Shown: piece by piece, positions 1 to 6,807 of the stretch | Layout of the letters: each line of letters opens with the position of its first letter | Numbering within the stretch: position 1 is the stretch's first letter | NCBI GenBank assembly: GCA_036824505.1 | Contig: DAITAA010000002.1 | Location: 1 to 64,000 of the forward strand | DNA: 64,000 nt | Origin: SCUD01 sp036824505 | Lineage (GTDB): Bacteria > Pseudomonadota > Gammaproteobacteria > Steroidobacterales > Steroidobacteraceae | Reading direction: 5' to 3' | The notes under the pieces: model-generated | Told to the model about the DNA's origin: nothing | Databases searched by the model: none | The model's input: only the letters and a program-made list of their open reading frames with translations | Program-made: the position numbers and the translations under genes

Positions 1-568
1 CGATGTACTTGTCGCGCAGGCCCTTCTGCTTGAGCGTGTCGATGACGACCTTCATATAGGGCATCGTGGTGGTCAGCAGCGCGGACATCCCGAGAATGTC
101 GGGCTGGTGCTCTTCGAGTGCCGCCAGGTACTTCTCCACCGGATTGTTGATGCCGATGTTGATGACCTCAAAACCTGCGCCCTCGAGCATCATCGACACC
201 AGGTTCTTGCCGATGTCGTGGATGTCGCCCTTCACGGTGCCAATGACCACCTTGCCGATCGGTTCGGCGCCGGTCTCGGCGAGCAGCGGCCGCAGGATCT
301 CCATGCCGGCCTTCATCGCGTTTGCGGCGAGCAGGACTTCGGGGACGAACAGGATGCCGTCGCGGAAATCGACGCCGACGATGCGCATGCCCTCGACCAG
401 CGCGTCGTTCAGCACCTTGTCCGGCGCCCAGCCGCGCCCGAGGAAGATGTTGGTTGCCTCGACGATCTCTTCCTTCAGGCCGTTATAGAGGTCGTCGTGA
501 ACCTGCTCGACCAGTTCCTGGTCGTTCAGGCCCTTGAGGTCGAATGCTTCCGCCTGGTCGTCACTCAT
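1..568 (-). CDS. Corrinoid (cobalamin-binding) methyltransferase protein, C-terminus cut by window edge
   Basis: Reading the minus strand from ATG at 568 gives 189 residues before the window ends. The N-terminal part (about residues 15-100) has the helical cap of methyltransferase corrinoid proteins. It is followed by a Rossmann-like B12 domain with the motif GDIHDIGKN at residues 114-122; H117 would be the lower axial cobalt ligand (D-x-H-x-x-G motif). The end shows the usual GMSALLTTTMPYMK stretch. Family members run to about 210-230 residues, so only a short tail is missing. In known systems such proteins (MttC, MtgC) carry a methyl group from a substrate-specific MttB-type methyltransferase to a second methyltransferase that acts on folate. 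Two MttB-like genes lie at 9.8 and 18.7 kb, which supports this role. The downstream oxidoreductase gene begins a few bases away on the same strand. Family assignment is firm; the substrate is unknown. Confidence 0.92.
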   Translation of the reverse strand, partial: MSDDQAEAFDLKGLNDQELVEQVHDDLYNGLKEEIVEATNIFLGRGWAPDKVLNDALVEGMRIVGVDFRDGILFVPEVLLAANAMKAGMEILRPLLAETGAEPIGKVVIGTVKGDIHDIGKNLVSMMLEGAGFEVINIGINNPVEKYLAALEEHQPDILGMSALLTTTMPYMKVVIDTLKQKGLRDKYI

Positions 569-591
569 CGCTCAGTTCTCCGGGTCACCGG

Positions 592-1563
592 TCAGTCGTG
601 CCGCCCCGTCGGGACGACCTCGAATCCAGGCGCCTTCGGCAGATTATCCACCATTTGGGCCGGGAAGCCCTTGCCGAGCACCTTGACGCCGCAGGCGTCC
701 TCCAGGCGCCGGATGATGTTGGGCGAGTGCTCCCGCGGGCCGTAACGGCGCTGGCCATCCTTGAAGATGTCGAGCACCAGCGGCGACAGCTGCAGCGGCA
801 CGTGGTGTTCGCGCGCGAGCCTGTCGAACAGCCCCACGTCCTTGATGACGAGGTCCATCGTGAAGCCGATGTCACGGCTGCCATTCAGGATGACCTGCGA
901 TTCGGTCTCGTGCACGAACGAATTGCCGGACGAGATCCGGATGGCCTCGTAGGTCGTGTTCATGTCGAGCCCCATGACCCTGGCCGTGGTCAGCGCTTCG
1001 GCGAGGGCGACCAGGTGCACGGTGCACAGGTAGTTGGTCAGCACCTTCAGCATCGACGCGGAGCCAATTTCCCCGGTGTGCAGGATCTGGTGCCCGAGGA
1101 TCGACAGCACCGGCAGCGCCCGCTCGAAAGCTGCGCGGGACCCGCCGGCAAAGATCGAAATGTTGCCAGTGGCTGCGCGATGGCAGCCGCCGGACACCGG
1201 GCAGTCCATGGCGGTTGCACCGAGGGCCTCGACTTTTGGCGCCAGGCGCCTGATCTCGGCCGAATCGGTCGTGCTCATCTCGAGCCACAGCTTGCCGGGG
1301 CCGAGCCCTTCCAGGATCCCCTCGGGGCCTTCGACTACCTGTGCCGAAATTGCCGGCGAAGGCAGGCAGGTGATCACGATATCCGTCGCCGCCGCGAGCG
1401 CTCGTGGAGAGCTCCCGCGCTTTGCGCCTTTGGCGGCGAAAGACGCGACGATTTCCTCATTGAGGTCGCGCACCGTCAGGTCGACACCATGCCGCAGCAG
1501 GTTGCCTGCCAGCGCTGCGCCGACATTGCCAAGGCCGATGAAGCCGATCCTTGCGGTGGTCAC
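592..1563 (-). CDS. NAD(P)-dependent oxidoreductase of the 3-hydroxyisobutyrate dehydrogenase family
   Basis: This is a 323-residue beta-hydroxyacid dehydrogenase. The N-terminus has the dinucleotide fold GFIGLGNVG at residues 7-15. The substrate-binding segment reads DCPVSGGCHRAATG, and a KVLTNYL segment carries the conserved catalytic lysine/asparagine pair. The start is a GTG at 1563 with GGAG upstream; the reading frame can be extended through the assembly gap, but that extension is not protein-like. The gene lies 23 bases upstream of the corrinoid protein gene on the same strand, so the two are probably one transcript. Members reduce tartronate semialdehyde or oxidise 3-hydroxyisobutyrate or related hydroxyacids. 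Here it may process the carbon skeleton left after demethylation, which is inference. Its leader (ACGGAG, then TGGCAC, GTGAC) resembles that of the MttB-like gene ending at 18740. Confidence 0.88.
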   Translation of the reverse strand: MTTARIGFIGLGNVGAALAGNLLRHGVDLTVRDLNEEIVASFAAKGAKRGSSPRALAAATDIVITCLPSPAISAQVVEGPEGILEGLGPGKLWLEMSTTDSAEIRRLAPKVEALGATAMDCPVSGGCHRAATGNISIFAGGSRAAFERALPVLSILGHQILHTGEIGSASMLKVLTNYLCTVHLVALAEALTTARVMGLDMNTTYEAIRISSGNSFVHETESQVILNGSRDIGFTMDLVIKDVGLFDRLAREHHVPLQLSPLVLDIFKDGQRRYGPREHSPNIIRRLEDACGVKVLGKGFPAQMVDNLPKAPGFEVVPTGRHD

Positions 1564-1640
1564 GTGCCATTCTCCGTGAGGGTAGCGGGACCTGCCCATT
1601 GCAGCCCCCGCCTGTTGACCGTTGAGGCTAACGTCAGGCC

Positions 1641-1695
1641 AGCAGCGGGAACAAGCAAAAAATATCGCGATACCTGAAAGGATTATTGGCAGCAA
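1641..1695. repeat. 55-bp exact direct repeat, left copy, flanking the gap
   Basis: This copy starts AGCAGCGGGAACAAGC and ends TTATTGGCAGCAA immediately before the Ns. The second copy is at 1796-1850. The identity ends exactly at the N boundary on this side and begins exactly after it on the other, which points to an assembly artefact and not a biological repeat. Confidence 0.9.
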
Positions 1696-1795
1696 NNNNN
1701 NNNNNNNNNNNNNNNNNNNNNNNNNNNNNNNNNNNNNNNNNNNNNNNNNNNNNNNNNNNNNNNNNNNNNNNNNNNNNNNNNNNNNNNNNNNNNNN
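1696..1795. other. Assembly gap of 100 Ns
   Basis: Exactly 100 N bases, the conventional placeholder for a gap of unknown size. The 55 bases before it (1641-1695) and the 55 bases after it (1796-1850) are identical. This is what two contig ends sharing an overlap look like when they are scaffolded but not merged. The real chromosome is probably continuous here with one copy of the 55-mer. The stretch 1564-2013 otherwise holds only the presumed divergent promoter region of the oxidoreductase and the MFS gene. Confidence 0.95.
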
Positions 1796-1850
1796 AGCAG
1801 CGGGAACAAGCAAAAAATATCGCGATACCTGAAAGGATTATTGGCAGCAA
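1796..1850. repeat. 55-bp exact direct repeat, right copy, flanking the gap
   Basis: Identical to 1641-1695 and placed directly after the last N. The length of 55 matches a common assembler k-mer size, so this is most likely the overlap between neighbouring contigs. Confidence 0.9.
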
Positions 1851-2013
1851 GGCCATGATGGCCGCTGCGCCTGTTGCCGCGGCCGCAGGATCTGCTGGCG
1901 CCCGGCGCCAATTTTCAGTACAAGACGATGTCCGGCATCAGGGTAATTGCCGCGCGGGCCCGCCCGGGCCGACCGTGCAGGCAGGCACGCAGAGCATCGG
2001 GGGGCATCCGCAC

Positions 2014-3333
2014 ATGACCGCGAGCACGCCGTCGCAGCCGGCCACGGAGCACCATCCGGGTTCCGTGGCGCTCCGCTGGTACGTGTTGATCGTCATGGTC
2101 CTCGTCTACACGCTCAGCATCGCCGACCGCTACGTGATCTCGACCGTACTCGAGCCGATCCGCCTTGAGCTGCAGCTGTCGGATTCGAATATCGCGTTCC
2201 TGACCGGCGTGTCGCTGGCCCTGTTCTACGTAACCTTCGGTTTCCCGATTTCCTGGCTGATCGACCGCAGCAACCGACGCAACATCATTGTCGCGTCGGT
2301 CATCGCCTGGTCGGCGATGACCACCTTCTGCGGGCTCTCCAGGAACTACCTGCAGCTGCTCCTTTCCCGGATCGGCGTCGGCGTGGGCGAGGCCGGCGGG
2401 ACACCGGGGGCGAATTCCATCATCTCCGACTACTTTCCGGTCTCGCGTCGCCCGATGGCGCTGACCATCTTCTCGCTGGGCGCGCCGATCGGCGCCTGGG
2501 TGGGCGCCGACATCGGCGGGTGGATCAACGATCATTACAACTGGCGCACGGTGTTCCTGTCGCTGGGCGTGCCGGGTGTCATCTTTGGCCTGCTGATCTT
2601 GTTCACGGTTCGCGAGCCGAAGCGTGGCCAGCTGGACCACCTGGCACCCAACGCGGCCAGGAGCGCGTCGCTCGCCGAGTCGATGCGCTACCTGTGGACG
2701 CAGCGCTCGGCCGTGCACGTCATGGTCGCGAGCGCGCTGACGGCCCTCTGGGGCTGGGGTCTCATGTGGTGGACGCCGACTTTCCTGATACGCAACTACG
2801 CGTTGACCCCCGGCGAAGCCGGCGCGATTACCGGCCCGATTCACCTCGTCGGCGGCGGCGTGGCGACCATGCTCACCGGCTGGCTGCTGGCACGTCCCTC
2901 GATGACCGATCCGCGCCGCATTGTCCGGCTCATGGGCGCGGGCATCGGCATCGCGACCGTCGTGTCATTCGTGATCTACTGGACGCGCGACCTGCAGCTG
3001 ACGAACGTGCTGTTCTGGATTTTCATTCCGGCGATCTATTTCTACATCGGTCCGTGTTTCGGCCTGCTCAACAACCTGTGCGAGCCGCGCATGCGGGCGA
3101 TGTTCTGCGCCGCCACGCTGTTCGTCGCCAATGTCGGCAACCTGATCGTCGCGCCGCAGCTGGTCGGACTGCTGAGCGATGCCTTCGCGCCAAATCATGT
3201 CGCGAACGGCGAGTCGCTTCGTCTCGCGATGCTCTGCCTCGTGCCTACGGGGCTGTGGGCCACCTGGCATTACTTCCGGTCGGCGCGACGCATCGTGCAG
3301 GACCAGGAACGCGCGACAGGCGTGAAGGTGTAA
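2014..3333 (+). CDS. MFS transporter (spinster/hexuronate-like)
   Basis: A 439-residue major facilitator superfamily permease with about 12 hydrophobic segments. The first begins at about residue 24 (WYVLIVMVLVYTLSIADRY). The loop between helices 2 and 3 carries the MFS signature region SWLIDRSNRRNIIV, and helix 5 has the GVGEAGGTPGANS motif common in spinster-like carriers. The ATG at 2014 was chosen because a G-rich site (ATCGGGGGGC) precedes it and the residues upstream look non-coding. The gene is divergent from the oxidoreductase/corrinoid pair and convergent with the serine hydrolase. It probably imports an organic acid or the methylated substrate of this island, but the sequence does not show the substrate. 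Confidence 0.88.
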   Translation: MTASTPSQPATEHHPGSVALRWYVLIVMVLVYTLSIADRYVISTVLEPIRLELQLSDSNIAFLTGVSLALFYVTFGFPISWLIDRSNRRNIIVASVIAWSAMTTFCGLSRNYLQLLLSRIGVGVGEAGGTPGANSIISDYFPVSRRPMALTIFSLGAPIGAWVGADIGGWINDHYNWRTVFLSLGVPGVIFGLLILFTVREPKRGQLDHLAPNAARSASLAESMRYLWTQRSAVHVMVASALTALWGWGLMWWTPTFLIRNYALTPGEAGAITGPIHLVGGGVATMLTGWLLARPSMTDPRRIVRLMGAGIGIATVVSFVIYWTRDLQLTNVLFWIFIPAIYFYIGPCFGLLNNLCEPRMRAMFCAATLFVANVGNLIVAPQLVGLLSDAFAPNHVANGESLRLAMLCLVPTGLWATWHYFRSARRIVQDQERATGVKV

Positions 3334-3359
3334 TAGCGCCGCCGGCGTGCCGGCCGAAC

Positions 3360-4700
3360 TCAGTGTTCCCCGGCGGCAGCGGGTTTGCCGGTCGGCTCGA
3401 GCGTCGCGACGGTCGCGTACAGCAGGTTTCGGAAATCCACGTACGTGCGCTGCGCTTCGGCGTTGCCGACCGGGTTCAGTTGCGTCATCAGCACCGCGAC
3501 AATGCCGCTCTGCGGACTGACCAGCCATTGCGTGCCGAGCAGGCCGCCCCAGGAGTAATCACCGTCCAGATTGGCCTGCGCGGCGGCACCGGCATCGATG
3601 ACCGGGGCCACGCCCATTCCATAGCCCAGTCCCAGCGAGTTGGCGCCCCAGAACTTCGCTAGGGCGTCCGCCGCTACCTGGTTTGAAGTCATCAGCGCGA
3701 CCGTGACCGGCGACAGGTATTGCCGGCCAGCGAAGCTGCCGCCGTTTGCAAGCATCTGCGCAAAGCGCAGGTAGTCGCCCGCGGTCGAGATCAGGCCGTG
3801 ACCGCCTGACGGCCATTTCGCCGGATCGTGAGGCGAGCCGACCAGGCGGCCGTCGACGGGTTGCAGGCTGCCCTGCGCGTCGCGCACATAAACACGCGCC
3901 AGTTTTGCGGCGTCGCCTTCCGGAATCCAGAAGCTCGTGTCGCGCATGCCGAGCGGCTCGAACAAGCGTGTCTGCAGGAACCGGTCAAAGGGCTGACCGG
4001 ACACGACCTCGACCACCCGGCCGAGCACGTCGTCCGCATAGCTGTAGCGCCATTGCTCGCCCGGCTGTGAATAGAGCGGCAGCGCGGCGATGGCGCGCAC
4101 CTTGTCCGCGAGCGAGCCGGGACCGGACAGGTCGAGCGAACCCCAGGTTTGCGCGAGATCCGAGCTCTGGTCGTACAGGGGGCCGTAGCCGAGCCCGCTC
4201 GTGTGCGTGAGCAGGTGCCGGATGGTGATCGGCTGCTTCGCCGGCGCCGTCTTCAGTTCGCCGCGCTCGTCCTTGCCGGTGAAGACGCGCGCGTCGGCGA
4301 ACTCCGGCAGGTAGCGCGACACCGGGTCGTCGAGCTGCAGGAGCCCCTGCTCGTAGAGCATCAGCACAGCGACCGAGGTCACGGGCTTGGTCATGCTCAT
4401 GATGCGAAAGCGCATGTCGAGCGTCATCGGCAAATGTTGCTCGCGATCGCGCATGCCGACAGCCCTGGAGTAGACGAGTTTGCCGTGGCGGGCGACCAGC
4501 AGAACATAGCCGGCGGCCGTGCTCTTCTCGACTTCGCTCTGGAAGAACTCGCCCATGCGCTCGAGACGCTCCGCCGACAGCCCCACCTGGGCCGGCGTGG
4601 CGGACGGTAGGGGTTTGGCGTGGCGCGCCGCGTCCACCGGCACGGTGCAGCCGGTGAGGACGATCAGGGCCGCTGTCAGTGCTGCACGTATGGATGTCAT
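3360..4700 (-). CDS. Serine hydrolase of the class C beta-lactamase family, predicted lipoprotein
   Basis: This 446-residue protein starts with a lipoprotein signal peptide (VLTGC, lipidated Cys18). The catalytic S-x-x-K motif is SMTK at residues 102-105 within FRIMSMTKPVTS. The second catalytic tyrosine probably lies in the WRYSYADDV segment, and a GGHGLIST segment replaces the KTG box. This pattern is typical of EstB-like esterases and peptidase-type relatives of AmpC, not resistance beta-lactamases. The ATG at 4700 gives a complete signal peptide; the frame extends further upstream but only into the neighbouring gene. It lies 20 bases downstream of the sulfotransferase gene on the same strand and is likely co-transcribed. 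The substrate is unknown; ester or amide hydrolysis in the periplasm is the best guess. Confidence 0.85.
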   Translation of the reverse strand: MTSIRAALTAALIVLTGCTVPVDAARHAKPLPSATPAQVGLSAERLERMGEFFQSEVEKSTAAGYVLLVARHGKLVYSRAVGMRDREQHLPMTLDMRFRIMSMTKPVTSVAVLMLYEQGLLQLDDPVSRYLPEFADARVFTGKDERGELKTAPAKQPITIRHLLTHTSGLGYGPLYDQSSDLAQTWGSLDLSGPGSLADKVRAIAALPLYSQPGEQWRYSYADDVLGRVVEVVSGQPFDRFLQTRLFEPLGMRDTSFWIPEGDAAKLARVYVRDAQGSLQPVDGRLVGSPHDPAKWPSGGHGLISTAGDYLRFAQMLANGGSFAGRQYLSPVTVALMTSNQVAADALAKFWGANSLGLGYGMGVAPVIDAGAAAQANLDGDYSWGGLLGTQWLVSPQSGIVAVLMTQLNPVGNAEAQRTYVDFRNLLYATVATLEPTGKPAAAGEH

Positions 4701-4720
4701 TGTTGCGATGCTGCCCTGGA

Positions 4721-6718
4721 TTACCGGTCGGCGAACGGCCCGAGCGCTTCCCGCAGCGGTGCCAGCCATTGTGCATAAGGTTTCCACTGACCGATGCCCT
4801 CCCGATTGATAGGTCGGCGTACCTGCTCGGAGCTTGCCGTGTGCACCCTGCGCTCGGTCTTGTAGAACTCCACGCAGGCCGGCTCGAATGGCAGCCCGCA
4901 ATAGTCGAGCATGCGCCGCACCGAGCCCTCCAGGTCGGCGATGACGTCTTCATGCTGCACGCGCAGCACCCGGCCCGGCAGCACGCGGTCCCAGTGGTCC
5001 ATGAATTCGATGTAGGTGCGGTAGTAGCGCCCGATATCCTCGAGGCTATAGGCGAAGTGGTGGCCATTCGCGTACAGCTGCTTGTAGTTGCTGAAGCAGC
5101 AGTCCATCGGGTCGCGGCGCGAATCAATGATCCTGGCGTTTGGCAGCATCAAGTGGATCAGGGCAATGTTGCGGAAGTTGTTCGGCATCTTGTCGATGAA
5201 AAACGGCTTGCCGCTGCGGTAGTCGAGCGTGTCGCGCAGGTAGTCTTCGCCAAAGCGCAGGCACTGCTCCGCGGTGAGATCGGCGAGAACGCCAGGGTAA
5301 CGCGATCCGCCTTGCTGGTCCAAGCCACCGAGTGAACTGACCAGGCGCGGAACATTGGCCAGTTCCGTCGTGCCTTCGATCTGCGGATGCGAAGCGAGGA
5401 TCTGCTCTATCAGCGTCGAACCGGAGCGGGGCAGGCCAAGCACGAAAATCGGTGCAGCGCTGTCGCTGCCCCAGCCTTTGCGTTTTGCGAAAAAATCCGC
5501 CGTGCAGATCTCGCGCTGGCGACGCGCAGACCTTTCATATGGCTCCGCCCGGTAGCGGCACTCGCGCTTCTTCAGCGCATTGCCGCGCTCGTAATAGCGG
5601 AAGGACTCTTCGTATTCGGCGCGATCCTCGAGGCCCTTGCCCAACGCAAAACACAGGTGGTAGCGATCGGCCGGCTGCACCGTCGGCTGCGCCTCGTGAT
5701 GACGCATGCGCTCGAGTTCCTCGTCCGTGAAGCGATAGGTCTTCAGATTTGCCAGGCTCCACCAGGCCTCGCCGAAGCCGGGGCGGACTTTCGCGGCGCG
5801 CCGGTAGGCGGCGACCGCATCATCATGCCGGCCCTGGGTCTTCAGCGCGTGGCCGAGCGACTGGACAAGTTCAGCATTGTTCGGAATCTTCTCGACGAGC
5901 GCCCGGTAGCGTGCGATGGCCTCGTCGAGCTCGCCCATCGCGAGCAGGATGCCTGCCAGGGTGATGTGGTTTGCGAGGTTTGCCGGGTCGGCGGCGATCA
6001 GTCTTTCCAGTTCCTCGCGCGCCCTGCCATGCTTGTGCAGATCGATCAGCGCCAGCACGTAATCGTAGCGGGCCGCGTCGTAATCCGGGGCGCGCTTGAG
6101 GGCCGCTTCCAGCAGTATCACCGCGTCATTGGGATACTCGTGCTTCAAGGCAATGTTGGCCAGCAGACGCAATGCCTCGACATTCTCGGGGTCTCGCGCA
6201 AGGAACGGCCGGATGACATCCTCGGCGTCGCGCAGATCACCATCCGCCAGCATGCTGCGCGCGGTGACGACCTCCAGTGGCAATGACGCCAGCTTGGCCG
6301 CGTGCTGGCCGGCACGCTCGGCATCCGCCATGCGGCCGCCCATGCGATAGAGGGTCTGAAGCGCGCTCCAGCTTGCCGGCAGTGCAGGGTTGAGCTGGGT
6401 TGCGCGTTCGAAGGCGGCGATGGCCTCGGGCGCAGCGCGCCGGAAGATGTGGCAATGACCGCGCTCCTGGTACAGGCGCGGGTAGCCCGGGTGCCAGGCC
6501 TCGAGGGTCGCGAGCGTCTCCAGAGCCTCGGGGATTCGACGCAGCATGCGCTGCGCGACGGCCAGCAGATACAGCAAGTCCCGATGGCCCGGATCGGCCG
6601 TGAGGTAAGCCGGAACGGCATCTGCCACTTCCTGGAACCGCTCTTGCTCCAGCATCCCGCGCAGACGCCGTACCTCGGCGTCGAGGTCAGGGGGTGCCAG
6701 GTTGGTGGACGGTTCCAT
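4721..6718 (-). CDS. TPR-repeat protein fused to a sulfotransferase domain
   Basis: A 665-residue protein. The first roughly 380 residues are tandem tetratricopeptide helices (repeats such as ERATQLNPALPASWSALQTL and PNNAELVQSLGHALKTQGRHD). The C-terminal part is a sulfotransferase domain with the PAPS 5'-phosphosulfate loop LPRSGSTLIEQ near residue 430 and a 3'-phosphate segment IDSRRDPMDCCFSNY. Proteins of this architecture are common beside TonB-dependent receptors in proteobacteria; their acceptor substrates are mostly unknown. The ATG at 6718 follows directly after the terminator of the TonB receptor gene, so this gene probably has its own promoter or relies on read-through. The serine hydrolase gene follows 20 bases downstream. 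Confidence 0.87.
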   Translation of the reverse strand: MEPSTNLAPPDLDAEVRRLRGMLEQERFQEVADAVPAYLTADPGHRDLLYLLAVAQRMLRRIPEALETLATLEAWHPGYPRLYQERGHCHIFRRAAPEAIAAFERATQLNPALPASWSALQTLYRMGGRMADAERAGQHAAKLASLPLEVVTARSMLADGDLRDAEDVIRPFLARDPENVEALRLLANIALKHEYPNDAVILLEAALKRAPDYDAARYDYVLALIDLHKHGRAREELERLIAADPANLANHITLAGILLAMGELDEAIARYRALVEKIPNNAELVQSLGHALKTQGRHDDAVAAYRRAAKVRPGFGEAWWSLANLKTYRFTDEELERMRHHEAQPTVQPADRYHLCFALGKGLEDRAEYEESFRYYERGNALKKRECRYRAEPYERSARRQREICTADFFAKRKGWGSDSAAPIFVLGLPRSGSTLIEQILASHPQIEGTTELANVPRLVSSLGGLDQQGGSRYPGVLADLTAEQCLRFGEDYLRDTLDYRSGKPFFIDKMPNNFRNIALIHLMLPNARIIDSRRDPMDCCFSNYKQLYANGHHFAYSLEDIGRYYRTYIEFMDHWDRVLPGRVLRVQHEDVIADLEGSVRRMLDYCGLPFEPACVEFYKTERRVHTASSEQVRRPINREGIGQWKPYAQWLAPLREALGPFADR

Positions 6719-6732
6719 AGGAGCGCACTTGC

Positions 6733-6760
6733 AAAAAAATGGCGGGTTCGTGACCCGCCA
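6733..6760 (-). terminator. Rho-independent terminator after the TonB receptor gene
   Basis: On the minus strand an 8-bp stem (TGGCGGGT pairing with ACCCGCCA, 6740-6747 with 6753-6760, five-base loop) is followed by seven consecutive T (complement of 6733-6739). A second GC-rich hairpin (GGCGGGCCG with CGGCCCGCC, about 6772-6794) lies just before it, directly after the receptor stop codon. Confidence 0.85.
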
Positions 6761-6807
6761 TGATCGCAAACCGGCGGGCCGTTTCCGGCCCGCCGGCAAG
6801 CATGATC

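Noticed and set aside
544..1677. Plus-strand open frame of 377 residues
   Set aside because: It is antisense to the hydroxyisobutyrate-dehydrogenase-like gene and shows no domain; long mirror frames are expected at this GC content.
1915..2844. Minus-strand open frame of 309 residues opposite the MFS gene
   Set aside because: Antisense shadow of a clear MFS transporter.
3340..3360. Small GCCGGC-GT-GCCGGC hairpin between MFS and serine hydrolase genes
   Set aside because: Self-complementary but without a T tract and common by chance at this GC content.
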